A stretch of 35,159 bases of DNA. Origin: an uncultured Pelagibacteraceae bacterium. Lineage in GTDB: Bacteria > Pseudomonadota > Alphaproteobacteria > Pelagibacterales > Pelagibacteraceae. The notes beneath the pieces were generated by a model. The model was not told where the DNA came from. It ran no database searches and worked only from the letters and a program-made list of their open reading frames with translations. The translations under genes and the position numbers were made by a program. Location of the stretch: assembly GCA_902528505.1 (NCBI GenBank), contig CABZSY010000005.1, forward strand, positions 1-35,159, in the 5' to 3' direction. Position 1 is the first letter of the stretch. Each line of letters opens with the position of its first letter. Below, piece after piece: positions 14,948 through 23,687 of this stretch.

Positions 14948-15751
14948 TTAACTAACAGGTTTTAATAATTTTAAAAATTTATTATGGATTATTTTGTTGG
15001 ATGAAACTAAGATATTTCCACCTTTGATCGCATCTTTGTTGTCCCAGGTGTTAAGGCAGCCACCTGCAGCTTTTATAATCGGAATCAATGGGTGAATATC
15101 CCAAATTTTATTTGAACATTGAATTACAATATCAAGTCTTCCTTCAGCTAAGTGTGAATAGCTCAAAGCATCACTACAGGGAAATTGCATTAGTTTTAAA
15201 ATTTGAGGAATTTTTTTTTGTTTACTTAAAGATAATGATCCATGAAATGCAGCAGATACTTTAACGTTTTTAAAGGTTGCTTTTTTATTTACCTTAATTT
15301 TTTGTTTTTTACCATTTTCAACTACATAAGCCACTTTATCTGAATAATTTAAATAGTATTTTTTCAAAACAGGGAAATTTGCTAATCCTAAAATTGGAGA
15401 ACCTCTATAATTTAAAGATATTAAGTTACTCCATGTTGGATTACCTATTACAAAGGATCTTGTTCCATCAATTGGATCAATTACCCAAGTAAAATCACTT
15501 TTTGATTTTTTATATCCAAATTCTTCGCCTATCACTTGGTGATTTGGGAATTTTTTTTTTATTTTAGATCTTATAAATCTTTCAAATGCTTTGTCTGCTG
15601 TTGTTACAGGGTCATACCCTTTACCTTTAAGTTTGTTTGATATTTTGAAAGCTCTGTTTAATTTAGAATAATAAAATATTGTTAGATCTTTAGCTAATTG
15701 GTTTAAAAAATTAGCAAATAATAGATATTTTTTTGTGTCAAAATTGTTCAC
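14948..15751 (-). CDS. hisN: Inositol-monophosphatase-family phosphatase, HisN-like
   Basis: A 267-residue magnesium-dependent phosphatase. Metal-binding motifs are VIGEEFGY, WVIDPIDGTRSFVIGNPTW and the late WDIHPLIPIIKAAGG. The WDI-x-x-L-I-P-I spelling is typical of histidinol-phosphatase HisN rather than SuhB. Translation begins at GTG 15751; no in-frame ATG lies nearby upstream. It could dephosphorylate histidinol phosphate, or another sugar or inositol phosphate given the Gfo/Idh and sugar-transport genes upstream on the strand. A 40-base gap separates it from the Gfo/Idh gene. Confidence 0.82.
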   Translation of the reverse strand: MNNFDTKKYLLFANFLNQLAKDLTIFYYSKLNRAFKISNKLKGKGYDPVTTADKAFERFIRSKIKKKFPNHQVIGEEFGYKKSKSDFTWVIDPIDGTRSFVIGNPTWSNLISLNYRGSPILGLANFPVLKKYYLNYSDKVAYVVENGKKQKIKVNKKATFKNVKVSAAFHGSLSLSKQKKIPQILKLMQFPCSDALSYSHLAEGRLDIVIQCSNKIWDIHPLIPIIKAAGGCLNTWDNKDAIKGGNILVSSNKIIHNKFLKLLKPVS

Positions 15752-15791
15752 AAATGACTCATACTATTTAATCTATATTGATTAAAGATAA

Positions 15792-16826
15792 TTATACCCT
15801 TATTCTTCTACCTGTTTTTGCACTTTTTTTAATTGCTGCAAATATTTTTAAAGAAATTAAACCATCATTACCATTTACTTTTGGTTTAACTTTTTTAAAA
15901 ACAACATCTGAAAAATGATCTATTTGGTTTACTAATGTGTCATCATCTTTTTTATTTTTATCTTTTGTAATTAATATTTTATTCCACCAACTTCTCTCTT
16001 TTTTATAGTACCAATATCTTAAATTTGGAAATTGTATTGAGCCATTAGTTCCACCTATCAAATAAGCAGATTGATCGGTAACTGGATAGGCAGGATTTTC
16101 CCCAGCAGTTAATTCATAACTCCATGGAGCAACAATAGTATCAGAAATATTTAATGTACATAAAGCACCTGACTCAAAAATTAAATTTACAGTTGCCGTA
16201 TCCTCAACTTTATATTTTCTCGTTTTATTAGTTGTAAAAGCTTGAACATAAGTAACTGATCCTAATAGGTAACAAATCATATCTATGTCATGTACGAGAT
16301 TTATACCAAGTGGTCCACCTCCTCTAGTTGTTCTCCAACTTTCTTTGAAATATTCCATATGCTTGTAAAACCAACATAATACATTAGCAGAAACAATATT
16401 TCCTAATTTACCAGATCTGATGATTGTTTTTACTTTTGAAACAATTGCATTGTGTCTTCGATGATAACCAATCAATAATGGGGTTTTATTTTTCTTTGAG
16501 CTGATTATAATTTTTTTTGCAGATTTTATATTATGTGAGATTGGTTTTTCTAAGAGAACTGGTATTTTTTTTTTTAAAAAGCTAATTGTATGTTTTTCAT
16601 GTAATTTATTTGGAGTTGCAACTATTACAGCATCTAATTGATTTGCCTTTAAAAGAGAAGATACATTAGAATATAATGGAATTTTGTACTTATTTGACAG
16701 TTTTTTTGCATTTTCACTAATATCAACAATTGAGTGTAAATTTGCTTTTTTTGATTTTGAAATTGCCTTTATATGCTGAAGGCCCATTAAACCTGTTCCA
16801 ACAATTGATATATTAATTTTTTTCAT
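15792..16826 (-). CDS. Gfo/Idh/MocA-family NAD(P)-dependent oxidoreductase
   Basis: A 344-residue two-domain dehydrogenase. The N-terminal Rossmann fold has ISIVGTGLMGLQHIKAI, and the family's VLLEKPIS signature gives the conserved Lys. The GGPLGINLVHDIDMICYLLG segment carries the catalytic Asp/His pair. Members oxidise inositols, glucose, glucose-6-phosphate-like or other sugars. It lies downstream of a glucose-type importer and an SDR on the same strand, with a 71-base AT-only gap before it, so it may act on the imported sugar. Exact substrate unknown. Confidence 0.9.
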   Translation of the reverse strand: MKKINISIVGTGLMGLQHIKAISKSKKANLHSIVDISENAKKLSNKYKIPLYSNVSSLLKANQLDAVIVATPNKLHEKHTISFLKKKIPVLLEKPISHNIKSAKKIIISSKKNKTPLLIGYHRRHNAIVSKVKTIIRSGKLGNIVSANVLCWFYKHMEYFKESWRTTRGGGPLGINLVHDIDMICYLLGSVTYVQAFTTNKTRKYKVEDTATVNLIFESGALCTLNISDTIVAPWSYELTAGENPAYPVTDQSAYLIGGTNGSIQFPNLRYWYYKKERSWWNKILITKDKNKKDDDTLVNQIDHFSDVVFKKVKPKVNGNDGLISLKIFAAIKKSAKTGRRIRV

Positions 16827-16897
16827 AATTAAGCTAATTTTACGTAATAGAAAATATATGAATATATTTTTTTTAGCTTTTATTAAACTAACTTAAA

Positions 16898-17659
16898 TTA
16901 AGTAATACCACCATCTACAACAAAACTTTGTTTCGTACAACCTGATGATTGATCAGATGATAAAAATAAAACTAATCTGGCTACATCATCTGGTTTAAGT
17001 TGTCTTTTGATAGCTTGGCTATCTAATATGAGTTTTTTATATTTAGGAGTAAGCCAATGCTTAATCTGTCTTTCTGTAGCAATTGAACCTGGTATAACAG
17101 AATTAGTTCTAATGTTATATTTTCCAAATTCTTGTGCAAAAGATCTTGTTAAACCAACCACGGCTGATTTTGCTGTTTCATAAACAACTTTATCTCCTTC
17201 TCCTAACATCCATGATACTGAACTTAGATTTACAATTGATCCTGATTTTATTTTTTTCATACCCTTTACAACTGCTTGTGCAGCAAAAAAATAGTGTTTT
17301 AAGTTTATTCCCATCCTATTTTCCCAATATTTTTCATCAACCTGTTCTGTAGTGTGCCTATCATCATTTGCAGCACTATTAATTAGACAATGAATTGCAC
17401 CTTTTTTTGAAATGATGTCTTTAATAATATTTTGTAATTTTTTTACATCCAAAATATTACATTCAATGAATTTAGGAACTCTATATCCCTTTTTTTTTAT
17501 GTTTTTAATTAATTTATTGGATGATTTAAGGTCAATATCTATGAAATAAACTTCACTTTTTTGTTCACAAAAATACTCGACTATTGTAGCTCCTATACCA
17601 GAACCACCTCCTGAAATAAAAACTCTTTTATTTTTTAAATCTGAATATACTACTTTCAT
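16898..17659 (-). CDS. Short-chain dehydrogenase/reductase (sugar-dehydrogenase type)
   Basis: A 253-residue classical SDR. Cofactor motif SGGGSGIGATI, the NSAANDDRH variant of NNAG, catalytic Ser in VNLSSVSW and the Tyr-x-x-x-Lys in YETAK are all present; it ends with the usual VDGGIT. An acidic residue after strand 2 (FIDIDL) favours NAD over NADP. It follows the MalK-like ATPase by 2 bases and so belongs to the importer operon, where a sugar 1-dehydrogenase role would fit. That role is inferred from context. Confidence 0.9.
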   Translation of the reverse strand: MKVVYSDLKNKRVFISGGGSGIGATIVEYFCEQKSEVYFIDIDLKSSNKLIKNIKKKGYRVPKFIECNILDVKKLQNIIKDIISKKGAIHCLINSAANDDRHTTEQVDEKYWENRMGINLKHYFFAAQAVVKGMKKIKSGSIVNLSSVSWMLGEGDKVVYETAKSAVVGLTRSFAQEFGKYNIRTNSVIPGSIATERQIKHWLTPKYKKLILDSQAIKRQLKPDDVARLVLFLSSDQSSGCTKQSFVVDGGIT

Positions 17660-17661
17660 AA

Positions 17662-18756
17662 TTAAATTCTTTCCTTCGTCTTCAAATCGAATAAAGATAT
17701 ATGGGCTAGATCAAAATATAATTTTATTTCTTTTTCAAGTTCAATTTTAATTGTAGATGGGAATTTTGCCAAAATTTCTTGATTTGAATAGTCTAATGTG
17801 ACTATTTGTTCATGGCCAATATATTCACTTAGATCAGCACGTAAATTAATATCAAAGTCATCTTCATTCAATTTTTTAAAATAAATATGTTCTGGTCTGA
17901 TACCAAAATATATTTCTTTGTTATTTAAATCTGAATTCTCTTTAAAATCATAATTATTGATTGGGACTTCTAAACTTGAGTCATCAGCTAAAAATGAAAT
18001 ATTATTTGAATTTTTAATTAACCTGCCTCTAATCAAATTCATAGAAGGTGAACCAATAAAATCTGCTACAAAAGTATTGCTAGGTTTATTGTAAATATTT
18101 TCTGGAGTTTCATTTTGCTGAATGACACCGTGATTCATTATAGCTATTTTTGTTCCTAAGCTCATAGCTTCTGTCTGATCGTGTGTAACATAAACTACAG
18201 TAGTTTTTAGCTGTTGGTGAAGTTTTTTGATTTCACGCCTCATCTCAACTCTCAATTTTGCATCTAAATTAGATAATGGTTCATCAAATAAAAATATTCT
18301 TGGCTCTCTTACTAAAGCTCTACCAATAGCGACTCTCTGTCTTTGACCTCCAGATAATTGAGAAGGCTTTCTCTCTAACAATTTATCAACTTGTAAAAAT
18401 GTAGAAACTTTTTCTAATTGCTCTGCAATCTTTTCTTTTGAAGTTTTGGCTTGTTTAAGACCAAAAATCATATTTTCCATAACATTCATCGACGGATAAA
18501 GTGCGTAAGATTGAAAAACCATTGCAATATTTCTATCTTTTGGCTCTACTTTACTCACATTATAGTCGTCTATAAAAACATTTCCTTCATTTATAGTTTC
18601 AAGACCTGCGATAATATTTAATAAAGTTGACTTTCCACATCCAGACGGCCCTAGTAGCACTAAAAAATTTCCTTCATCAATTTCTAAATTAATTTTTCTC
18701 AATACCTCAGTTGTTCCAAAGTTTTTTGACAATTCTTCAATTTTTAAAGTTTTCAT
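17662..18756 (-). CDS. Sugar ABC transporter ATP-binding protein (MalK/UgpC-type)
   Basis: A 364-residue ATPase. Walker A GPSGCGKST, Q-loop VFQSYALYPSM, signature LSGGQRQRVAIGRAL, Walker B IFLFDEPLSNLD and the switch His in VTHDQTEAM are all intact. The C-terminal ~120 residues are the regulatory TOBE/OB domain (YFGIRPEHIYF). It energises the GtsABC-like importer encoded just upstream. Since the first CUT1 system of this window has no ATPase, this subunit might serve both, as MsmK does in streptococci. An AAAGGA site precedes ATG, 2 bases after the permease stop. Confidence 0.94.
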   Translation of the reverse strand: MKTLKIEELSKNFGTTEVLRKINLEIDEGNFLVLLGPSGCGKSTLLNIIAGLETINEGNVFIDDYNVSKVEPKDRNIAMVFQSYALYPSMNVMENMIFGLKQAKTSKEKIAEQLEKVSTFLQVDKLLERKPSQLSGGQRQRVAIGRALVREPRIFLFDEPLSNLDAKLRVEMRREIKKLHQQLKTTVVYVTHDQTEAMSLGTKIAIMNHGVIQQNETPENIYNKPSNTFVADFIGSPSMNLIRGRLIKNSNNISFLADDSSLEVPINNYDFKENSDLNNKEIYFGIRPEHIYFKKLNEDDFDINLRADLSEYIGHEQIVTLDYSNQEILAKFPSTIKIELEKEIKLYFDLAHISLFDLKTKERI

Positions 18757-18758
18757 GT

Positions 18759-19664
18759 TTATCCTTTCACAGCTCCTGAAGTTAATCCTCTAATAAAATA
18801 TTTTCCTGCTAAAACATAAACTATAAGTGTTGGAATTCCTGCAATTATAGCTGAGGCCATATCTACGTTGTACTCTTTAATACTAGTGCTAGATAAAACC
18901 ATATTATTTAGTGCAACCTGAATTGGTGCTGCCTCCCCAAATGAAAAAGTTGATCCAAACAAAAAGTCATTCCAAATTTGAGTAAATTGCCAAATAACAG
19001 TTACAACAATAATTGGAGCAGAAATAGGAAGTAAGATTTTGAAAAATATTTTAAAGAAACCAGCTCCATCAATTCTTGCAGCTTTAACTAATTCAGTAGG
19101 TACTGAAATATAGTAGTTTCTAAAAAATAAAGTTGTAAATGGAATTCCATAAACTGTATGAACTAATACAAGTCCTACAACTGAATTTGATATTCCTAAA
19201 GTTCCAAGAGTTCTAGCCATAGGAAGTAATATTGCTTGAAAAGGAATAAAACATCCAAATAATAAAAATAAGAAAACCCATTGATCTCCTTTAAATCTCC
19301 ATTTTGTTAAAACGTAGCCAGTCATCGCTCCTATAAATGTTGAAAAAAACACAGCAGGCACAACCATCTTAATTGAATTCCAAAAATAAGGTCTTAAAAA
19401 GGTGTCACCTGCTCCATAACCTCTTCCACCCCAAGCAACTAACCATGAATCAAAATTCAACGAGCTTGGCCAAGTTAAAAGTGTTCCTTGTCGAATTTCT
19501 TCCATTGTTTTAAGTGAAGTTACAACCATTACATAAAGAGGAAAAATAAAATAAGAAGCAAAAAGAATTAAAACAAAATATAAGAACCACCTCAAAAACA
19601 TATTTGTATATTTAGATTTTTGCTCTAATTTTTTATAAGAAAATGATTGTAAGTTATCTTGCAT
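18759..19664 (-). CDS. Sugar ABC transporter permease (MalG/GtsC-like)
   Basis: A 301-residue six-segment membrane permease with EAA loop ELVKAARIDGAGFF...ILLP and C-terminal YFIRGLTSGAVKG. It overlaps the upstream permease by 11 bases, and its AAGGAGAG ribosome site lies within that gene's end. Together with the GtsB-like partner and the binding protein it forms a glucose/mannose-type importer. The assignment to the glucose branch rests on the binding protein. Confidence 0.93.
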   Translation of the reverse strand: MQDNLQSFSYKKLEQKSKYTNMFLRWFLYFVLILFASYFIFPLYVMVVTSLKTMEEIRQGTLLTWPSSLNFDSWLVAWGGRGYGAGDTFLRPYFWNSIKMVVPAVFFSTFIGAMTGYVLTKWRFKGDQWVFLFLLFGCFIPFQAILLPMARTLGTLGISNSVVGLVLVHTVYGIPFTTLFFRNYYISVPTELVKAARIDGAGFFKIFFKILLPISAPIIVVTVIWQFTQIWNDFLFGSTFSFGEAAPIQVALNNMVLSSTSIKEYNVDMASAIIAGIPTLIVYVLAGKYFIRGLTSGAVKG

Positions 19665-20529
19665 TTTCTCTCCTTAGTTCTGAATATAAATATGGAATGA
19701 TTACAGCGGCTACAGCCATAAACATCATCATTGCACTTGCTGCAGATAATCCTACTTGACTTTTATGAAATGCAGCTTGTGTCATAAATAAAGCTGGCAT
19801 TGTTGTTGAAATACCTGGTCCACCTTGTGTTAGAGCTACTATTAGATCATAACTTTTTATAGAGATGTGAACTAAGATTACAAAACTTGTAAAGAATACT
19901 GGCCTCATCATTGGTAATAATATTTTCCAATAAACAGTAAATAACCCAGCTCCGTCGATTTTTGCAGCTTTAACAATCTCATCCTCAACTGATCTTAATC
20001 CAGCTAAAAATAATGCCATTACAAAACCAGCAGATTGCCATACACCTGCTATAACGATGGTATAAATGGCCATTTCACGATTAACTAACCAGTCAAAAGT
20101 AAAATTTTCGAAACCCCAGTCTATAAACATCTTCTGAATCCCAAGAGTTGGATTTAGTATCCATTTCCAAGCAGTACCAGTAACTATAAAAGATAAAGCC
20201 ATTGGGTATAAATAAATTGTTCTAAGGACACCCTCAGCCCTAATTTTTTGATCTAAAAAAATTGCTAAAATTATTCCTATGACAATGCAAAAAATTAAGA
20301 ATAAAGCTGTAAACACTAAAAGGTTATCTACCGATATAAGCCATTTTCTTGAGGCCCATAACTTTTCATATTGTCCAAAACCCCACAATTCATATTTTGG
20401 TAAAATTTTTGAATTTGTAAAAGATATATATAAGGTCCAAAGCACAAACCCGTAAACAAACCAACCAATTAGACCAACTGCTGGGGCCATTACGATTTTT
20501 GGTAAATTTTTTTCTAACCACTTGAACAT
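19654..20529 (-). CDS. Sugar ABC transporter permease (MalF/GtsB-like)
   Basis: A 291-residue permease with six membrane segments and EAA loop EIVKAAKIDGAGLF...ILLPMMRPV. The GGPGISTTMPALFM segment is typical of this CUT1 branch. It lacks the large periplasmic loop of the other MalF-like protein in this window. A terminator-like hairpin separates it from the binding-protein gene, so its mRNA level should be lower than that of the binding protein. No clear ribosome site precedes the ATG. Confidence 0.93.
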   Translation of the reverse strand: MFKWLEKNLPKIVMAPAVGLIGWFVYGFVLWTLYISFTNSKILPKYELWGFGQYEKLWASRKWLISVDNLLVFTALFLIFCIVIGIILAIFLDQKIRAEGVLRTIYLYPMALSFIVTGTAWKWILNPTLGIQKMFIDWGFENFTFDWLVNREMAIYTIVIAGVWQSAGFVMALFLAGLRSVEDEIVKAAKIDGAGLFTVYWKILLPMMRPVFFTSFVILVHISIKSYDLIVALTQGGPGISTTMPALFMTQAAFHKSQVGLSAASAMMMFMAVAAVIIPYLYSELRRENAR

Positions 20530-20553
20530 TATAAATATTTTTTTTGATTAAAA

Positions 20554-20583
20554 AAAAGGCCACTTAGTTAAAAGTGGCCTTTT
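20554..20583 (-). terminator. Rho-independent-type hairpin after the glucose-type binding-protein gene
   Basis: A 12-bp stem (core AAGGCCACTT / AAGTGGCCTT) with a 6-base loop, followed on the minus strand by a run of seven T. It sits 14 bases past the binding-protein stop and about 25 bases before the permease start. As all downstream genes seem to need read-through, it probably acts as an attenuator or a 3'-stabilising element. Confidence 0.85.
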
Positions 20584-20596
20584 AATTTTTATTGAT

Positions 20597-21853
20597 TTAC
20601 ATATTTGCTAAAACTGAGTCAGCTAAAGCATTAGCAGCATCTACAGAGGACATATTAGAATTAAAATGTTCTGTAATTATATCTTGTAAAGCAGCTTTCA
20701 TAGTATTTCCTTGAGCCATACCATGAGCAAAACTTGGAACTAGTCCACCACCAGCGCCTGCAGTTTTAATATCAGCGTTTGAAGTTTTTGCACATTTATC
20801 AAACTCATCCATTGAAACATCTAATCTAGCTGGAATAGAACCTTTGTATAGGTTAAATACTTTTTGGAAGTTTTTACCCATCATTAGTTTCGCTAACAGT
20901 TTTTGACCTTCTTGTTTATCTGGGTCACTTGTTTTGTAGAATATAAAGCTATCTACGTTATATAAGTAACCATTGTTAGAAGGAGTCGGAGAACAATAGT
21001 AATCTACTCCTGGTGTTTTACCAGCAGCAGTAAACTCTCCTTTAGCCCAGTCACCCATGATTTGGAAACCTGCTTTTCCTTCAATTACCATACCAGTAGC
21101 AACGTTCCAGTCTCTTCCTGGGCTACCTTCATCAGTATAACTTTGAAGTTTTCTCATTTGGTCAAAAACTTTTACTGTAGTCTCACTTCTTAAACAACTT
21201 TCTTTAAGATCTACATAACAGTTCTTGTAGTAATTATTTCCACCAATACCCATAGCAACTGCCTCAAAAACTGTAGCATCTTGCCAAGCTTGACCACCGT
21301 GTGCAAATGGAATTATTCCTGCGGCTTTAAGTTTTTCAGCAGCAGCATTTACTTCATCCCACGTTGTTGGAACTGAAATACCATTAGCATCAAAAACAGC
21401 TTTATTAGCCCACATCCAGTCAATTCTATGAATATTAACAGGAGCAGCACAATACGGCCCGCTGTTATTTTCACATTTATGTACTGCAGCAATCATTGGA
21501 TCTAATAAATTATCCCAACCCTCTGATTGAGCAATTGGATCGATGTTGTAAGGTGCCACAACGCCCTCTTGGTCGTACTCTTGAATTGTAGGACCTTTAA
21601 TTTGAGAGGCAGATGGAGGATCACCAGCAACAATTCTTGCTTTTAGGGCGACATTAGCAGCGTCACCACCGCCTCCTGTTACAGGCATGTCTAACCATTC
21701 ACCACCATTAGCGGCAAAATCGTCTTTTAGAACTTTTAGAGCAGCCGCCTCACCACCTGATGTCCACCAATGCAGTACCTCAATTTTTGGAGCTGCGTAA
21801 GATGAAGTTGATGTGAAAGCAAATGCAATTAAAGCGATTATAAGTTTTCTCAT
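20597..21853 (-). CDS. gtsA: Glucose/mannose-type ABC substrate-binding protein (GtsA-like)
   Basis: A 418-residue periplasmic protein with signal peptide cut after SSYA. The mature start IEVLHWWTSGGEAAALKVLK, then PVTGGGGDAANVALKARI and ASQIKGPTIQEY, matches the glucose-binding GtsA/GltB-type proteins known in Pseudomonas and Thermus. Several cysteines (HKCENNSGPYC, KNCYVDLKESC) suggest two disulfides. A GGGAAG site lies just before ATG. It heads the gtsABC/ATPase operon, and a ROK sugar kinase and SDR gene lie just upstream on the same strand. Glucose or a similar hexose is the likely ligand. Confidence 0.88.
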   Translation of the reverse strand: MRKLIIALIAFAFTSTSSYAAPKIEVLHWWTSGGEAAALKVLKDDFAANGGEWLDMPVTGGGGDAANVALKARIVAGDPPSASQIKGPTIQEYDQEGVVAPYNIDPIAQSEGWDNLLDPMIAAVHKCENNSGPYCAAPVNIHRIDWMWANKAVFDANGISVPTTWDEVNAAAEKLKAAGIIPFAHGGQAWQDATVFEAVAMGIGGNNYYKNCYVDLKESCLRSETTVKVFDQMRKLQSYTDEGSPGRDWNVATGMVIEGKAGFQIMGDWAKGEFTAAGKTPGVDYYCSPTPSNNGYLYNVDSFIFYKTSDPDKQEGQKLLAKLMMGKNFQKVFNLYKGSIPARLDVSMDEFDKCAKTSNADIKTAGAGGGLVPSFAHGMAQGNTMKAALQDIITEHFNSNMSSVDAANALADSVLANM

Positions 21854-21938
21854 ATCTTCCCTTTTTGTTATTTAACTTTTATATAAAATCTAACTATAGG
21901 TAGAAGGAAGACTAAAAGTAAATTAAAAAAGATCTTAT

Positions 21939-21953
21939 TCAACTTCAAGTTGA
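21939..21953. promoter_or_regulatory. Short palindrome upstream of the gtsA-like gene
   Basis: TCAACTT-C-AAGTTGA, a 7-bp inverted repeat about 86 bases before the binding-protein ATG, in the 179-base gap between the ROK kinase and the importer. It could be an operator or a small hairpin. The rest of the gap holds long A/T runs and no reading frame. Confidence 0.25.
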
Positions 21954-22032
21954 TTTATTTTTTTTATTTTTTAATGGTTTTTTTTTAATTTAATTAACAC
22001 AAAATATTATAATTCAATTTTTAATTGAAATT

Positions 22033-22935
22033 TCAACTAGTCGCAATTCTACTAAGTCTTGCAGCACCTCTAACACCACTTGCATCACCAAATTTAGGTT
22101 TTAAGAAAACTCCTTGGTATTCTTTACCTATAACAAATTTCTTAACCATAGACTCTATTTCGCTTAAAAAATCAATCTCATTTGAAACTCCACCACCAAA
22201 TATAAAAGCATCTGGGTCTAAAATATTTATAATACTTGAAAGAGACATAGCAAGATTTACTTTAAAATCATCTATAAATCTTTCAGCATCTAGATCGTGC
22301 TTACGATTTAACTCAAAAATCTCATTTGTTTTTAAGTTTTTTCCATAAAGTTTATTAAATCTTTTTGCTAAACCTAAACCAGAAATAAAACTTTCAATTT
22401 CAGCTTCTCTAGCATTATTAGAGTCAAAATTTTCTTTTTTTGCAGCAAAATATGGAATTTGATTATGTCCCCACTCACCTGCTACACCATTTGGGCCACT
22501 TATAATTTGTTTATCAATTACAAGTCCACCTCCAGCTCCTGAACCTAAAATAATTCCATAAACTATTTTATAATTTTTTCCTGCTCCATCAATTGCTTCA
22601 GATAATGCAAAGCAATTTGCATCATTTTCGCAAAAAACTTCTTTACCAAGCGCTTTACGTAAATCATTTTGAAAAGGTTTTTTTTCAAGCCAATAACAAT
22701 TTGGTGCATTTTTTACTAAACCTGTTTGAGGAGAATGTATTCCTGGGTGACATACCCCTATAGGTAATTCCATTTTAAATTCTTTTTCTAATTTTTGATT
22801 AATATCTTTAATGGCATTAATTATTGATAAATAATCTTTAGGACAAGCAGTTCTAGATCTGTGTTTCTCTTGACCGTTTTGTTCTAAGACCACAGTTTCT
22901 ATTTTTGTAGCACCAACATCTATACCTATTTGCAT
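22033..22935 (-). CDS. ROK-family sugar kinase without the usual zinc-cysteine cluster
   Basis: A 300-residue ROK protein, no DNA-binding domain, so a kinase rather than repressor. Phosphate motif IGIDVGATKIE, catalytic Asp in CENDANCFALSEA and the LGSGAGGGLVID adenosine loop are conserved, as is GEWGHNQIP. In most ROK kinases a C-x-C-G-x-x-G-C-x-E zinc motif follows; here the equivalent stretch reads NAREAEIESFISG with no cysteine. The remainder resembles fructokinase/mannokinase Mak (SFISGLGL). It lies 3 bases after an SDR gene and about 180 bases before the glucose importer; hexose phosphorylation is likely. Confidence 0.87.
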   Translation of the reverse strand: MQIGIDVGATKIETVVLEQNGQEKHRSRTACPKDYLSIINAIKDINQKLEKEFKMELPIGVCHPGIHSPQTGLVKNAPNCYWLEKKPFQNDLRKALGKEVFCENDANCFALSEAIDGAGKNYKIVYGIILGSGAGGGLVIDKQIISGPNGVAGEWGHNQIPYFAAKKENFDSNNAREAEIESFISGLGLAKRFNKLYGKNLKTNEIFELNRKHDLDAERFIDDFKVNLAMSLSSIINILDPDAFIFGGGVSNEIDFLSEIESMVKKFVIGKEYQGVFLKPKFGDASGVRGAARLSRIATS

Positions 22936-22937
22936 AA

Positions 22938-23687
22938 CTAATATGTAGCTCTACCACCGCTTAAATCAAAAACAGCGGCTGTTGAAAATGAATTTTCTTC
23001 ACTAGATAACCATGTGACAAGAGATGCTAATTCCTCAACTTTTGCAAATTTATTTCTTGGAATTTTTGATAGCATATAATTAATATGCTCTTCAGTCATT
23101 TGATCAAAAATCCTTGTTTTTGCAGCAGCAGGAGTAACACAGTTTACTGCTATATTTTTTTGAGCAAGTTCTTTTCCGAGTGATTTAGTTAGGCCAATTA
23201 CTCCAGCTTTTGATGTGCTATATGCACTGGCATTAGGATTACCTTCTTTACCAGCTATAGATGCTATGTTTACAATTCTCCCATAATTATTTTTTTCCAT
23301 GAAAGGAACTACTGCTTTACAACAATAAAAAACTGCATTGAGGTTTAAATTAATTACCTTATTCCACTCTTCTATTGGATATTGTGCAACTGTAGTATTC
23401 ATACCTGCCACACCTGCGTTATTTATAAAAATATCTATTTTTCCATGTGAACTTTCAATTTCAGTTAATTTCTCATTAATCTTATTAAAATCACTGACGT
23501 CAACTATTTGATAAGATAAATTTTTAGAGTTTACTTTTTCTAAAGCTTTTTTAGCTTCATTTTCATCAATATCCCAAATAACAACTTTTGCTCCTGACTC
23601 TATAAATCTTTCTGTAATTGCTAAACCAAATCCTTGAGCCCCACCAGTTACAACAGCTACTCTATTTTCTATGTCAAACTTGATCAT
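22938..23687 (-). CDS. Short-chain dehydrogenase/reductase of the TTT operon
   Basis: A 249-residue classical SDR with VVTGGAQGFGLAI, INNAGVAG, the Ser of NIASIAGKEG, YSTSK catalytic pair and a C-terminal DLSGGRATY. VIWDIDENE after strand 2 suggests NAD preference. Its ATG overlaps the tctA stop (ATGA), which ties it to the tripartite transporter and hence probably to oxidation or reduction of a hydroxy- or sugar-acid substrate. SDRs with this C-terminus are often annotated as 3-oxoacyl-ACP reductases, but the context disfavours fatty-acid synthesis. Confidence 0.9.
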   Translation of the reverse strand: MIKFDIENRVAVVTGGAQGFGLAITERFIESGAKVVIWDIDENEAKKALEKVNSKNLSYQIVDVSDFNKINEKLTEIESSHGKIDIFINNAGVAGMNTTVAQYPIEEWNKVINLNLNAVFYCCKAVVPFMEKNNYGRIVNIASIAGKEGNPNASAYSTSKAGVIGLTKSLGKELAQKNIAVNCVTPAAAKTRIFDQMTEEHINYMLSKIPRNKFAKVEELASLVTWLSSEENSFSTAAVFDLSGGRATY

